A stretch of DNA of 64,000 bases from Betaproteobacteria bacterium (GCA_016861105.1 BOKS01000006.1:62001-126000), one strand, 5' to 3'; counted from the first letter of the stretch, positions 40,987 to 50,507 are shown. Notes: generated by a model not told the origin, from the letters alone. Translations and numbers: made by a program.

Positions 40987-41910
40987 GTGAACCTGCGGCA
41001 GATCGAGGTGTTCCGCGCCGTGATGCTCACCGGCACGATCACCGACGCCGCGCGCCTGCTGCACGTCTCGCAGCCGGGCATCAGCCGCCTCGTTCGCCAC
41101 CTCGAGGCGCGCCTGCGCACGGCGCTGTTCGAGCGCCGCCACGGCAAGCTGTTCGCGACACCCGAGGCGCGGGCGCTGCACGCGGAGATCGAGAAGGTCT
41201 ACCGCGGCGTCAAGCACGTGCAGGACTTCGCCGCCGGACTCGCCTCTGGTGCCGCCACGCCGCTTCGCATCGGCGCGACGCAGAGCCTGGGCCTCGAGGT
41301 CGTGCCGCGCGCCGTCGCGCGCTTCGCCGCCCTGCACCCCGCGACGCGGCTGTCGCTCGAGGTGCTGTCCCTCGCGCAGATGAGCGAGCAGCTGCTTGGC
41401 GAGCAGCTCGACCTCGGCGTCTCGGCACTGCCGCTCGACCACCCGGGCCTCGACATGGAGACGATCGGCGCGTGGCGGATGGTGCTGGTGCTGCCGCCGG
41501 ACCATCCGCTGGCGGCACGGCGGCGCGTCACGGTCCGCGAGGCGCTGGCCGAGCGGCTCGTGTCGTTCGGCGCCGATACGCTGCAGGGGCGGGTGATCGC
41601 CGGCTGGTACGCGCGCCACGGCCTCGCGCCCCGCTCGCCGGTGGAGGTGCGGTCCGCGCACGTCGCCTGCGCGCTGGTCGCGCACGGCGCCGGCGCCGCG
41701 CTCGTCGACGACCTCACCGCGCGCGCGTGCGCGTCGCCGCGGCTCGTCGTCCGACCGGTCTCCGCCAGCCCCGCCTACCCGATCCACGCCGTGCGCAGCC
41801 GGCACCGCCCTCCGTCGGTGCCTTCGCGCCTGTTCCGCGACGTGCTCGTGGCCGCGCTTGCGACCGCGCCGCCGCGGGCACGCCCTGCCCCGCCGCACCG
41901 ACCGGGCTGA
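40987..41910 (+). CDS. LysR-family transcriptional regulator
   Basis: The 307-residue protein has the LysR winged-helix DNA-binding domain at about 1-60 (MNLRQIEVFRAVMLTGTITD, AARLLHVSQPGISRLVRHLE) and a type 2 periplasmic-binding fold from about 90 (LRIGATQSLGLEVVPRAVAR). I use GTG 40987, which has GGGAGG five bases upstream; ATG 40969 would add six residues. The promoter faces the FAD oxidoreductase gene 123 bases away, the normal layout for a LysR activator and its target. It converges with the sulfatase operon. Confidence 0.93.
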   Translation: MNLRQIEVFRAVMLTGTITDAARLLHVSQPGISRLVRHLEARLRTALFERRHGKLFATPEARALHAEIEKVYRGVKHVQDFAAGLASGAATPLRIGATQSLGLEVVPRAVARFAALHPATRLSLEVLSLAQMSEQLLGEQLDLGVSALPLDHPGLDMETIGAWRMVLVLPPDHPLAARRRVTVREALAERLVSFGADTLQGRVIAGWYARHGLAPRSPVEVRSAHVACALVAHGAGAALVDDLTARACASPRLVVRPVSASPAYPIHAVRSRHRPPSVPSRLFRDVLVAALATAPPRARPAPPHRPG

Positions 41911-41970
41911 CCTCCGCCTCGCGCCGTCGGCACCGTCGGCGTCGGCGCGTCCGCGGCCGCGGCCGCCGGC

Positions 41971-42921
41971 TCACGCAGCCACGCGGAACCCGACGTTCGA
42001 CGCCGTGCTGTCCGGCGTGTTCGCGCTGCGCGCCGAGAGCCGGTAGCGGTTGCAGTACGAGTCGTGGCAGAGGAACGAGCCGCCGCGCATCGCGCGCCGG
42101 CCGTTCGGCGCCGTGCCCAGCGGGTCGGTCGACGCGGTCGTCGCGTGGTAGTCGGCGGCGTACCAGTCCGCGCACCACTCCCAGACGTTGCCGCAGACGT
42201 TGAAGAGGCCGTAGCCGTTCGCGGCCCCCGTCCGCACCGCCACGGGGCCGGGCGTCCACCCCTCGGCCGGCGCGTTCGGGAAGCCGCCGCGCCACACGTT
42301 GCAGCGCGGCTCGCCGTTCGCGAGCAGCTCGTCGCCCCATGGAAAGCGCGTGCCCTCGACGCCGCCGCGCGCCGCGTACTCCCACTGCGCTTCGGTCGGC
42401 AGCCGCGTGCCGGACCACGCGCAGTACGCCTGCGCGTCGTGCCACGAGACGTGCACGACCGGGTGGTCGGGCCGGTCGTGGACGTGCGAGCCGGGGCCTT
42501 CGGGGCGCTGCCAGCACGCGTGCTCGACGCTCACCCACCACGGCAGGCCGGCGACGGCCGACCGCGCGGAGCGGCGCGCGTGCACCGGCAGCTGCAGGTA
42601 GAACACGAACGACGCGCCCTGCCGCTCGGCGTCGGTCACGTAGCGCGTCGCGCGCACGAAGTCGCCGAACTCGCGGTTCGTGACGGTCGCCGCGGCAATC
42701 GCGAACGGCGACACGGTGACGCGGCGCGCCGGACCTTCGCCGTCGCCGGGGACCGCGTCGGCGCCGTCGGTGCCCATCGTGAACGTGCCGCCGGGCAGGC
42801 GCAGGAGGGTCGGCGGCGCCGTCGTGCGGACACCGGCAGGAACGGCGAGCATTCCCGCCGCGCCTTCCCCGGCCGGCTTCGGCTCGCTGCCCGTAACCGA
42901 CGGCGCGCAGCAGCGACCCAT
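41971..42921 (-). CDS. Formylglycine-generating enzyme (sulfatase maturase)
   Basis: This enzyme oxidises the active-site Cys of sulfatases to formylglycine, which type I sulfatases need for activity. The 316-residue protein has the FGE-sulfatase fold (LLRLPGGTFTMGTDGADAVP at about 39-58, LPTEAQWEYAARGG, FPWGDEL, NVCGNVWEWCADWY) and the copper/active-site pair in RGGSFLCHDSYCNRYRLSAR, where the two Cys match those of human SUMF1. No signal peptide is evident, so it acts in the cytoplasm before export. It is the last gene of the operon, 7 bases after the arylsulfatase stop. Confidence 0.95.
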   Translation of the reverse strand: MGRCCAPSVTGSEPKPAGEGAAGMLAVPAGVRTTAPPTLLRLPGGTFTMGTDGADAVPGDGEGPARRVTVSPFAIAAATVTNREFGDFVRATRYVTDAERQGASFVFYLQLPVHARRSARSAVAGLPWWVSVEHACWQRPEGPGSHVHDRPDHPVVHVSWHDAQAYCAWSGTRLPTEAQWEYAARGGVEGTRFPWGDELLANGEPRCNVWRGGFPNAPAEGWTPGPVAVRTGAANGYGLFNVCGNVWEWCADWYAADYHATTASTDPLGTAPNGRRAMRGGSFLCHDSYCNRYRLSARSANTPDSTASNVGFRVAA

Positions 42922-42928
42922 CGCCGCC

Positions 42929-44560
42929 CTACTCGTCCGGCTTCTCCCAGAACGCCCGCGTGACGCCTTGGCTCCGCATCAGTGCCACGATCTTGTCGCG
43001 CGGGATGACACCGCAGCGCCGCGCCCACGCCTCGTACTGCGCGGCCATGTCGGCGACGCGCTCCGGATGCCGCGCAGCGAGGTCGTGGAGCTCGGTGCGG
43101 TCGGCGTCCATGTCGTACAGTTCCCACGGGCCCGGGTAGTTGCGCACCAGCTTCCACTTGCCGATGCGCACGGCGGCGTTGCCCTCGTGCTCCCAGAACA
43201 TCGGCGGGCGATCGACGTCGCCGCCTTCGAGCGCGGGCACGAGCGACGTCCCCTCGAGCGGCTCGATCGCGTGCCCGTCGAACCGGGTCGGATACTCGGT
43301 GCCGGTGATGTCGAGGATCGTCGCCATGATGTCGGGCAGGTACCCGGGCGTGTGCCGGATCGCGCCGTGGTCGCGGATCCGCGCCGGCCAGCGCACGATG
43401 AGCGGCGTCGAGATGCCGCCCTCGTGGATCCAGTGCTTGTACAGGCGGAACGGCGTGTTCGACAGGTTCGCCCACGCGGTGCCATAGCTCTGGTAGGTGT
43501 TCTCCGGCCCCGGCATGCGGCCCGGGTCGTTGCCGAAGTGCACCGGCTCGCCCTTGCGCGTGTGCGAGCGCGCGATCATCAGCCTGTTCACCAGCTCGTC
43601 GATCGTCACGTCCTCGGGGATGTCCTCGGCGCAGGCGCCGTTGTCGGCCAGGAAGATGACGACGGTGTCGTCGAGCTGCCCGGTGCGCTCGAGCGCGCGC
43701 AGGATGCGGCCGATGCCCTGGTCCATGCGGTCGACCTGCGCGGCGTACACCTCCATGCAGCGCAGCAGCCACGCCTTGTGCTCGGCCGCGGTCCACGGCG
43801 GCTGCGTGGGATCGCGCGGCGAGAGCTTCCACGCCTCGTCCAGCATCCCCCAGCGGACGAGCTTCTCGAGCCGCTCCTCGCGCAATGCGTCCCAGCCCTT
43901 GTCGAAACGGCCCTTGTACTTCGCGATGTCCTCGTCGTGCGCGTGCAGCGGCCAGTGCGGCGCGGTGTAGGCGACGTAGGCGAAGAACGGCGTGCCGGCG
44001 TGCGCCTGCGCGTGCCGCTCCACGTAGCGCACGGCCTGGTCGCTGATCGCGTCGGTGTAGAAGAACGCGTCGTCGGCCTTCGCCTCGTGTTCGACGTTCT
44101 CGTTGCCGCGCGTCAGCGTGTTCGGGTCGTAGAAGCTGCCCGCGCCGATGATCGTGCCGTAGAACTCGTCGAAGCCGCGCTGCAGCGGCCAGGTGTCCGT
44201 GGGCTTCGCCAGGCTGCTCGCGACGTGCCACTTGCCGCTCATGTACGTGCGGTAGCCGGCCGACTTCAGCGCCTGCGGGATCGTGACGCAGCGATGGTTG
44301 AGGTTGCCCGCGTAGCCCTCGGGACCCGAGTCGTACGTCAGGATGCCGACGCCGGTCTGGTGCGGGTGCAGCCCCGTCAGCATGGACGCGCGCGACGGGC
44401 TGCAGCGCGCCGTGTTGTAGAACTGCGAGAAGCGCACGCCCTCGGCCGCCAGCCGGTCGAGGTTCGGCGTGTCGATCTCGCCGCCGTAGCAGCCGATGTC
44501 GGAGTAGCCCATGTCGTCGTTGAGGATCAGCACGACGTTGGGGCGCTTGGTCGCGGTCAT
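42929..44560 (-). CDS. Type I arylsulfatase (AtsA-like)
   Basis: Hydrolyses sulfate esters with a formylglycine made from Cys53 in NTARCSPSRASMLTG (C-x-P-S-R motif). The 543-residue protein also has the metal-binding NVVLILNDDMGYSDIGCYGG at its start, the GKWH motif (YMSGKWHVASS), TPFFAYVAYTAPHWPLHA, and FLADNGAC. There is no signal peptide, so it is probably cytoplasmic, agreeing with an ABC importer that would bring the sulfate ester inside. FGE follows 7 bases downstream, supplying its maturation. The substrate cannot be named; it differs from the BetC gene in the same operon. Confidence 0.95.
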   Translation of the reverse strand: MTATKRPNVVLILNDDMGYSDIGCYGGEIDTPNLDRLAAEGVRFSQFYNTARCSPSRASMLTGLHPHQTGVGILTYDSGPEGYAGNLNHRCVTIPQALKSAGYRTYMSGKWHVASSLAKPTDTWPLQRGFDEFYGTIIGAGSFYDPNTLTRGNENVEHEAKADDAFFYTDAISDQAVRYVERHAQAHAGTPFFAYVAYTAPHWPLHAHDEDIAKYKGRFDKGWDALREERLEKLVRWGMLDEAWKLSPRDPTQPPWTAAEHKAWLLRCMEVYAAQVDRMDQGIGRILRALERTGQLDDTVVIFLADNGACAEDIPEDVTIDELVNRLMIARSHTRKGEPVHFGNDPGRMPGPENTYQSYGTAWANLSNTPFRLYKHWIHEGGISTPLIVRWPARIRDHGAIRHTPGYLPDIMATILDITGTEYPTRFDGHAIEPLEGTSLVPALEGGDVDRPPMFWEHEGNAAVRIGKWKLVRNYPGPWELYDMDADRTELHDLAARHPERVADMAAQYEAWARRCGVIPRDKIVALMRSQGVTRAFWEKPDE

Positions 44561-44606
44561 GGGAGGGTCCGTCGGATGGATCGGGGGAGCATGCGGACGC
44601 CGCGCG

Positions 44607-45662
44607 TCACAGGCGCGCGCCGCTGCCCGGGTCGAAGAACTGCGCGGCGTCGGGGGCGAAGGCGAGGTGCACGGCGTCGCCCTCGCGCACGTCTGGCAGC
44701 CGGTCGCTCTTCTGCTTGAGGAGGCGGTCGGCGGCGACGAAGCTCACGATCGCGCTGTCGCCGAGGTCCTCGACGCGCTCGACGATCGCCGGCAGCCCGC
44801 GCTCGGCGATGCGCAGGTCCGCGGGACGCACGCCGAGCGTCACTTCGCGCGGCCCGCCGGTCCTGCCGACCGGCAGCCGCGCGCCGTCGATCACGACGGC
44901 GTCGCCGTCCCAGCGCGCCGGCAGCAGGTTCATCGGCGGCGTGCCGATGAACCCGGCGACGTCGACGGTCTGCGGCGTGGCGTACACCTCGCGCGGCGTG
45001 CCCACCTGCACGATGCGGCCTTCGATGAACACCGCGAAGCGGTCGGCGAGCGTCATCGCCTCCTCCTGGTCGTGCGTCACGTACACGGTCGTGACGCCGA
45101 GCGAGCGCTGCAGCCGGTGCAGCTCGAGGCGCGTCTCCAGGCGCAGCTTGGCGTCGAGGTTCGACAGCGGCTCGTCGAGGAGGAAGAGCCGCGGCTGGCG
45201 CACGATCGCGCGCGCCAGCGCGCAGCGCTGCTGCTGGCCGCCGGACAGCTGCCCCGGCGTGCGCGCGAGCAGGTGGCCGATGCCGACCTTCGCCGCCGCG
45301 GCGGCGACCGCCTCGTCGATGCGCTCGCGCGGCGTGCCGACCATCTTCAGCGGGAAGCCGATGTTGCCAGCAACCGTCATGTGCGGATACAGCGCGTAGC
45401 TCTGGAACACCATCGCCACGTCACGCTCGCCGGGCTGCTGCGTGGTCACGTCGACGCCGTCCATCAGCACGCGGCCCTCGCTGACCGACTCGAGGCCCGC
45501 GAGGATGCGCAGCGTCGTCGTCTTGCCCGATCCCGACGGCCCGAGCAGCACGAAGAACTCGCCCGGCGCGATCGCGAGGTCCACGCCGTGCAGCACGGTG
45601 GTCGCGCCGTGGCGCTTGACCACGCCTTCCAGGCGCACGCCACCCGGCCCCGCCGCGGTCAC
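44607..45662 (-). CDS. ABC importer ATPase (MalK/UgpC type)
   Basis: The 351-residue ATP-binding subunit energises the sugar-type importer encoded upstream. It has Walker A GPSGSGKTTTLRILAG (about 41-56), Q-loop FQSYALYPHMTVAGNI, signature LSGGQQQRCALARAI, Walker B LFLLDEPLSNLDA and the H-loop VYVTHDQEEAM. The C-terminal third is the regulatory TOBE/OB domain of the MalK group. The start is GTG at 45662, overlapping the stop of a 23-codon frame. Only one ATPase gene is present, so it forms a homodimer with the two permeases. Confidence 0.95.
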   Translation of the reverse strand: MTAAGPGGVRLEGVVKRHGATTVLHGVDLAIAPGEFFVLLGPSGSGKTTTLRILAGLESVSEGRVLMDGVDVTTQQPGERDVAMVFQSYALYPHMTVAGNIGFPLKMVGTPRERIDEAVAAAAAKVGIGHLLARTPGQLSGGQQQRCALARAIVRQPRLFLLDEPLSNLDAKLRLETRLELHRLQRSLGVTTVYVTHDQEEAMTLADRFAVFIEGRIVQVGTPREVYATPQTVDVAGFIGTPPMNLLPARWDGDAVVIDGARLPVGRTGGPREVTLGVRPADLRIAERGLPAIVERVEDLGDSAIVSFVAADRLLKQKSDRLPDVREGDAVHLAFAPDAAQFFDPGSGARL

Positions 45663-45730
45663 GGACGCGCCCCCGCGCCCGATGCCAGCGCAACGGCGCT
45701 GCCCCGCGGGGCGGCAGAGCCGCCGCTCAT
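45659..45730 (-). CDS. Possible 23-residue coupling ORF
   Basis: The frame MSGGSAAPRGSAVALASGAG (plus ARP) starts inside the stop of the second permease gene (ATGA) and ends in the start of the ATPase gene (GTGA). It has no recognisable features and no homolog I know. Its value is positional: it would bridge the 64-base gap so that ribosomes pass from permease to ATPase. It may equally be chance in GC-rich DNA. Confidence 0.25.
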   Translation of the reverse strand: MSGGSAAPRGSAVALASGAGARP

Positions 45731-46569
45731 CGCCGTCCTCCGCCCTTGACTGCGCCCACGGTCAGCCCCTTCACGATGTGGCGCTGCGCAAAGATCCCGA
45801 GCAGGATCACCGGCGCCATCGCCAACATCGCGCCGGCCGCGAGCCGCGCCCACTGCGTCTGCTCGACGGAGATGAAGTTGAACATCGCCACGGTCACCGG
45901 CCGCACGCGGTTGCCGCCGAGCACCACGGCGAACATGAACTCGTTCCACGCGTTCAGGAACACGAAGATCGTCGTCACGGCGATGCCGCCGCGCACCTGC
46001 GGCAGGATCACGTGCCACAGCGCGCGCAGCCGCCCCGCCCGGTCGAGCAGCGCCGCCTCCTCCATCTCCAGCGGCACGTCCTCGAAGTACGACACCATCA
46101 GCCAGATCGCGAAGGGCAGCGAGAACGTGAGGTAGATCGCGACCAGCCCCGCGTAGGTGTCCAGCCCGCCGACCTTCTGCAGCACCAGGTAGTAGGGGAT
46201 GATCAGCCCGACCGGCGGCAGCATCTGCGTCGCCAGCACGTAGAAGCCCGAAGCGCGCTTGAACGGGTAGCGCAGCCGCCCGAGCGCGTAGCCGCCCGGG
46301 ATCGCGATCAGCATCGTCAGCAGCGTGGCCGCCGTCGCCACCACGAGGCTCGACCACAGGTTCGGCAGGATCGACGAGGCGCCGAACAGCACCTCGCGGT
46401 AGTTGTCCAGCGTCGGCACGAACACGAACTTCGGCGGATAGGCGAGCACGTCGCGCTCGGTCTTGAACGAAGTGAGCAGCGCCCAGAGCACCGGAAACGC
46501 CCAGACCGCGAGGCCGAAGCCCGCGACCGCGGCCAGCGCGAGACGTCGGAACGTGCGCCGGCCGCTCAC
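45727..46569 (-). CDS. ABC importer permease, MalG/UgpE type
   Basis: The second membrane subunit, 280 residues with about six hydrophobic segments, starting RRLALAAVAGFGLAVWAFPVLWALLTSF. The EAA loop that docks with the ATPase is EEAALLDRAGRLRALWHVIL at about 192-211. The start is GTG at 46569, overlapping the stop of the upstream permease gene. Downstream the frame ends at 45727, followed by a short coupling frame and the ATPase gene. Confidence 0.94.
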   Translation of the reverse strand: MSGRRTFRRLALAAVAGFGLAVWAFPVLWALLTSFKTERDVLAYPPKFVFVPTLDNYREVLFGASSILPNLWSSLVVATAATLLTMLIAIPGGYALGRLRYPFKRASGFYVLATQMLPPVGLIIPYYLVLQKVGGLDTYAGLVAIYLTFSLPFAIWLMVSYFEDVPLEMEEAALLDRAGRLRALWHVILPQVRGGIAVTTIFVFLNAWNEFMFAVVLGGNRVRPVTVAMFNFISVEQTQWARLAAGAMLAMAPVILLGIFAQRHIVKGLTVGAVKGGGRR

Positions 46570-47465
46570 TTCCTGGCCCTGCGCAGCCGGAACATCAGGT
46601 AGGACACCGCGACCGTGATGCTGAGCAGCACGACGGCGAGCGCCGCGCCATACCCGAGGTTGAGCTCGGAGAACGACGTGCGGTAGGCGTAGAGGTTGAG
46701 GATCTCGGTGGCGGAGCCCGGACCGCCGCCGGTCGCGGCGAAGATCGCCGCGAAGGCCGACAACGCGGTCATCGTGCGCAGGATCACGACCATGACCACC
46801 GCCGGCCGGATCAGCGGCAGCGTGATGTAGCGGAAGCGCTGCCAGGCGCCGGCGCGGTCGAGGCGCGCCGCCTCGTAGACGTCGGGCGGCAGCGTGGCGA
46901 GCGTGGCCAGGATCACCAGGAACGCGAAAGGCGTCCACTGCCAGGTGTGGATCGCGATCACGGAGATCAGCGCGAGCTGCGGGTCGCCAAGCCAGTTGTG
47001 GCTGCCGAGCCCCAGCGACCGCGTCACGAGGTCGACCAGGCCGACGTCGGGAGCGAGCACGAGCGTCCGCCAGAACAGCCCGACGACCACCGGCGCGAGC
47101 ACGATCGGCAGGATCGCCGCGATGCGCAGCAAGCCCTGCCCCCTCGGGATCTGCAGCACGAGCAGCGCGAGCGCGAGCCCGACGAGCACCTGCAGCACCA
47201 CGGTCGATCCGGTGTAGACGGCCGTCAGCGCGAGCGAATTCCAGAAGCGCGGATCGCCGCCCATCTTCGCGAAGTTGTCGACGCCCGCGAAGCCGGACAG
47301 CCACGGCATCGCGAGGTCGATGCGGTGCAGGCTGTTCCAGAAGAGATAGACGAGCGGCGCGGTCGTGGTGAGGAGGAGCACCACGACCGCGGGCCCGAGC
47401 AGCGCGAAGGCGAATCGCCGCTCCTGCGCCTCCAGCGAAAGCGGCGCCGTCGTTGCCTGCGACAT
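46566..47465 (-). CDS. ABC importer permease, MalF/UgpA type
   Basis: The first membrane subunit, 299 residues, with about six hydrophobic segments (FALLGPAVVVLLLTTTAPLV at about 20-39; LVLQIPRGQGLLRIAAILPI region; several after 150). The EAA loop is YEAARLDRAGAWQRFRYITL near 216. It is of the carbohydrate-type ABC importer class. It lies 10 bases after the binding protein gene and overlaps the next permease. Confidence 0.94.
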   Translation of the reverse strand: MSQATTAPLSLEAQERRFAFALLGPAVVVLLLTTTAPLVYLFWNSLHRIDLAMPWLSGFAGVDNFAKMGGDPRFWNSLALTAVYTGSTVVLQVLVGLALALLVLQIPRGQGLLRIAAILPIVLAPVVVGLFWRTLVLAPDVGLVDLVTRSLGLGSHNWLGDPQLALISVIAIHTWQWTPFAFLVILATLATLPPDVYEAARLDRAGAWQRFRYITLPLIRPAVVMVVILRTMTALSAFAAIFAATGGGPGSATEILNLYAYRTSFSELNLGYGAALAVVLLSITVAVSYLMFRLRRARK

Positions 47466-47475
47466 CGTCGCAGCG

Positions 47476-48882
47476 TCAGCCCTTGAGCGCCTGCTGGATG
47501 CGTGCCTGCGCCTCGTCGAGCGCCTCCTTCGGCGGCTTCTGGCCGACGAGCGCCGCCTGGATCGCCGTGGCCATCGTCTCGCCGATCGCCGGCCACTGCG
47601 GCACGCGCGGACGCCAGTCGACGTCCGTGTCCTGCTCGAGCGACTCCAGCGCCGCCGGGATGAAGTTGTCGCCGGCGCCCTTCATCGCGCTCGCGAACTC
47701 CTGCGAACGCCACAGCGACACGCGGTTGACGCCCGAGCGCTTCGCCGGGCCGGCGAACTTCCACGACGTGCGCGCCTGCGTCTCCGCGGAGGTCGCCCAG
47801 AGGATGAACAGCCACGTCGCCCGCTTCGCGCGGTCGTTCAGCGCGGCGTTGATCGGGAACCCCCAGTTCCAGATCGACGTGACGCGCTTCCCGCTCGGCC
47901 CCTTCGGCCAGCGCGCGTAGGCGATCTTGCCGACGACCTTCGACTTCTCGGGATTGTTGATGACCGCGGCCGACGAGTGCGCGTCGATGTAGGTGGCGAC
48001 CGTCCCCTGCGAGAAGGCGTCGGCGATGTCCGGCCAGTTCCAGTTGCGCACGGCCGGCGGCGCGTACTTCGACAGCACGTCGACGTACCACTGCAGCGCG
48101 CGCACGGCCTCCGGCGAGTTGACCACGACCTTGCCGCCGCTGCCCCAGTTCCCGCCGAACGCGCGGAGGATCGACGGGTAGATGTACATGTTCTGGCCGG
48201 CGCCGGCGAAGCCGCGCAGCGCGAGCCCGTAGACGCGGTTGGCCGGGTCGTTCAGCGCCTGCGCGTTCGACACGAGCTGGTCGAACGTGTCGGCGGCCTT
48301 GAGCCCCTTGGCGTCGTACAGGTCCTTGCGGTAGACCTGCACCGTGACCTCCCCGTCGTAGGGAATGCCGTAGGGCTTGCCGTCGACCGAGTCCGCGTCG
48401 CGCCACGCCTTGATGATGTCGTCGTAGGCGTACCACGCGCGGTCGGTCAACGCTGCGTCGCCGAGATAGCGGTCGAGCGGATCGACCCACTTGTTCGACA
48501 CGTACAGCGGGTAGTACATCGGGTCCGCGGCGTGCGTGGCGTAGGTCGCCGTCTTCGACGACAGGTCGAGCAGCGCCTTCTGCCGGATCTGCCCCGGCGG
48601 CACCTTCTCGAAGCGCGTCCTGACGCCGGTGAGCGCCTCGAACTGCGGCGCGAGCGCGATCAGGTTGTCGAAGTAGCTCGCCGGGATCACCGCGATCGTG
48701 ATCTCGGCGCCTTCGGCCTGGCGCCAGTTGACCTTGCCCTGCTGGTAGGGGCCCAGGTCCTGCGCGTGCGCGAAGCGCGCGATCCACGGCGCGCCCACCA
48801 CCGCCGCGCCGAGGGCCGTCCCTCGCGCGATGGCGCGGCGACGCGACGGCTGCGCGGGTCCCTTCGTGTCTGGCTTGTCCAT
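47476..48882 (-). CDS. ABC importer substrate-binding protein (sugar type)
   Basis: The 468-residue precursor has a twin-arginine-like start (SRRRAIARGTALGAAVVGAP to about residue 40, AHA cleavage), so it is exported, perhaps by Tat. The mature protein is an extracellular binding protein of the family-1 (carbohydrate) type: TIAVIPASYFDNLIALAPQF near the start, GKPYGIPYDGEVTVQVYRKD in the middle, and WNWGFPINAALNDRAKRATW. GAGGAGG precedes the ATG. It lies between the betC sulfatase and the two permeases, so the ligand is likely a sulfated or related polar compound. Confidence 0.93.
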   Translation of the reverse strand: MDKPDTKGPAQPSRRRAIARGTALGAAVVGAPWIARFAHAQDLGPYQQGKVNWRQAEGAEITIAVIPASYFDNLIALAPQFEALTGVRTRFEKVPPGQIRQKALLDLSSKTATYATHAADPMYYPLYVSNKWVDPLDRYLGDAALTDRAWYAYDDIIKAWRDADSVDGKPYGIPYDGEVTVQVYRKDLYDAKGLKAADTFDQLVSNAQALNDPANRVYGLALRGFAGAGQNMYIYPSILRAFGGNWGSGGKVVVNSPEAVRALQWYVDVLSKYAPPAVRNWNWPDIADAFSQGTVATYIDAHSSAAVINNPEKSKVVGKIAYARWPKGPSGKRVTSIWNWGFPINAALNDRAKRATWLFILWATSAETQARTSWKFAGPAKRSGVNRVSLWRSQEFASAMKGAGDNFIPAALESLEQDTDVDWRPRVPQWPAIGETMATAIQAALVGQKPPKEALDEAQARIQQALKG

Positions 48883-48941
48883 CGACTCCTCCTCGGGCTG
48901 TGCCGCGTGCGGCGGCGGATGGGGAACGCGGCTTGCGCCGT

Positions 48942-50507
48942 TCATGGCGCCGCCCGGTCGGGCGGCGTGGGTTCGACGAAGGGAAAGCGCATGCGCGGCT
49001 TTGCGCCGACGGCCCCCGTCGCGGTCGCCGGACGCACGAACCGCTGGGCGTCGCCGGGGCGCGCCTCGAACGTCCACGGCGGGAACGCGCCCGAGCGCAG
49101 GCCGAGCTCGCGCAGGAACAGGCGCCGCCGCTGGCTCGCGCGGATGCTGGCGTCGACGGCGTCGGGATCCCAGTCGGCGAGCAGCCGCGCGCGCAGCGCT
49201 CGCTCGACGTCGGCGACCTCCGGCCGCCCGGCGAGGTCGACGAGCTCGTGCGGGTCGTCGTCGAGGTCGAAGAGCCGCGGCGCCAGCCCGCGCGTGAAGA
49301 CGTACTTCCAGCGTCCTCGACGGACCATCCGCGACGGCGCGATCACCCCTTCGGACGAGTATTCGGACACCGCCTCGCCGGGGCCGCCGGCCGCGGCGTC
49401 CTCGAGCAGCGGCCGCAGGCTGCGCCCGGCGAGCGCATCGACCGGCTCGACGCGCGTCCCGCCGAGCGCGGCGACGTCGAGAAACGTCGGCAGCAGGTCG
49501 ACCAGCGAGCACACGGCCGCGCGCCGTCCCGGCGCAACGCCGGGCGCCCGCACCACGAGCGGCACGCGCACCGACGGCTCGTAGAACGTCTGCTTGTACC
49601 ACATGCCCCGCTCGCCCAGCATCTCGCCGTGGTCGGAGCAGAACACGACGACGGCGTCGCGCCCGAGGCCCGTACGATCGAGCGCGTCGAGCACCTCGCC
49701 GAGCTTGCGGTCGACGTAGGTCACCATCGCGTAGTACGCGCGGCGCGCGCGGAGAACGTGCTCGCGCGTCACCGTGTGCCTGTCCTGCCCGTGCGCCACG
49801 TGCAGCCACTGGCTGTGCGGGTCGAGCGCGTCGAACGGGATCCCGGGCACCGCGGGGTCGTCGACGTCCACGCCTTCGTAGGCGTCCCACTCGTCCTGCC
49901 GGGCGACGAACGGCGGGTGCGGGTGCGTGAACGACACCGTGAGGAAGAACGGACCGGCCTTCGCGCGCGCGAGGTCGTAGAGCTTCTGCACGGCGACGTG
50001 CGCGACCTCCTCGTCGTAGTCGATCTGCATGTTGCGCACGCAGGGCCCGGCGTCGACGACGTGGCCCATGCCGACGCCCGTCGGGCGGTGCCGCGGTCCC
50101 TTCGACCAGTCGGGCACCCAGAGGAAGTCCGCCGGGTAGATGTCGGTGGTCAGGCGCTCGTCGTAGCCGTGCAGCTGGTCGGGGCCGACGAAGTGCATCT
50201 TGCCCGCGAGGATCGCCCGATAGCCGGCGGCGCGCAGGTAGTGCGCCATCGTCGGGATCTCGGCGGGAAACTCGCTCGCGTTGTCGTATGCGCCGATCGC
50301 GTGCGGCATGCGGCCGGACAGCATCGAGTAGCGCGACGGCGCGCAGATCGGAAAATTGCAGTAGGCGGCGTCGAACACGACGCCCTCGGCCGCGAGCCGC
50401 GACAGCGCCGGCGCGCGCACCAGCGGGCGGCCGTGGAACGGCAGTGCGAACGGCGTCAGCTGGTCCGCCATCAGCAGGACGATGTTCGGCGCGCTCGCGC
50501 TCGTCAT
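48942..50507 (-). CDS. betC: Choline-sulfatase BetC
   Basis: BetC hydrolyses choline-O-sulfate to choline and sulfate. The 521-residue protein starts PNIVLLMADQLTPFALPF and has the formylglycine motif PICAPSRYSMLSG (Cys55), followed by the BetC hallmark GKMHFVGPDQLHGYDERLTT and DIYPADF, then VSFTHPHPPFVARQDEWDAY, and FCSDHGEMLGERGMWYKQTF. The C-terminal SQRRRLFLRELGLRSGAFPPW also fits the BetC subgroup. There is no signal peptide, so the ester must be imported. The match is close enough that the name is used, but a related substrate cannot be excluded. It needs the FGE at the end of the operon. Confidence 0.9.
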   Translation of the reverse strand: MTSASAPNIVLLMADQLTPFALPFHGRPLVRAPALSRLAAEGVVFDAAYCNFPICAPSRYSMLSGRMPHAIGAYDNASEFPAEIPTMAHYLRAAGYRAILAGKMHFVGPDQLHGYDERLTTDIYPADFLWVPDWSKGPRHRPTGVGMGHVVDAGPCVRNMQIDYDEEVAHVAVQKLYDLARAKAGPFFLTVSFTHPHPPFVARQDEWDAYEGVDVDDPAVPGIPFDALDPHSQWLHVAHGQDRHTVTREHVLRARRAYYAMVTYVDRKLGEVLDALDRTGLGRDAVVVFCSDHGEMLGERGMWYKQTFYEPSVRVPLVVRAPGVAPGRRAAVCSLVDLLPTFLDVAALGGTRVEPVDALAGRSLRPLLEDAAAGGPGEAVSEYSSEGVIAPSRMVRRGRWKYVFTRGLAPRLFDLDDDPHELVDLAGRPEVADVERALRARLLADWDPDAVDASIRASQRRRLFLRELGLRSGAFPPWTFEARPGDAQRFVRPATATGAVGAKPRMRFPFVEPTPPDRAAP

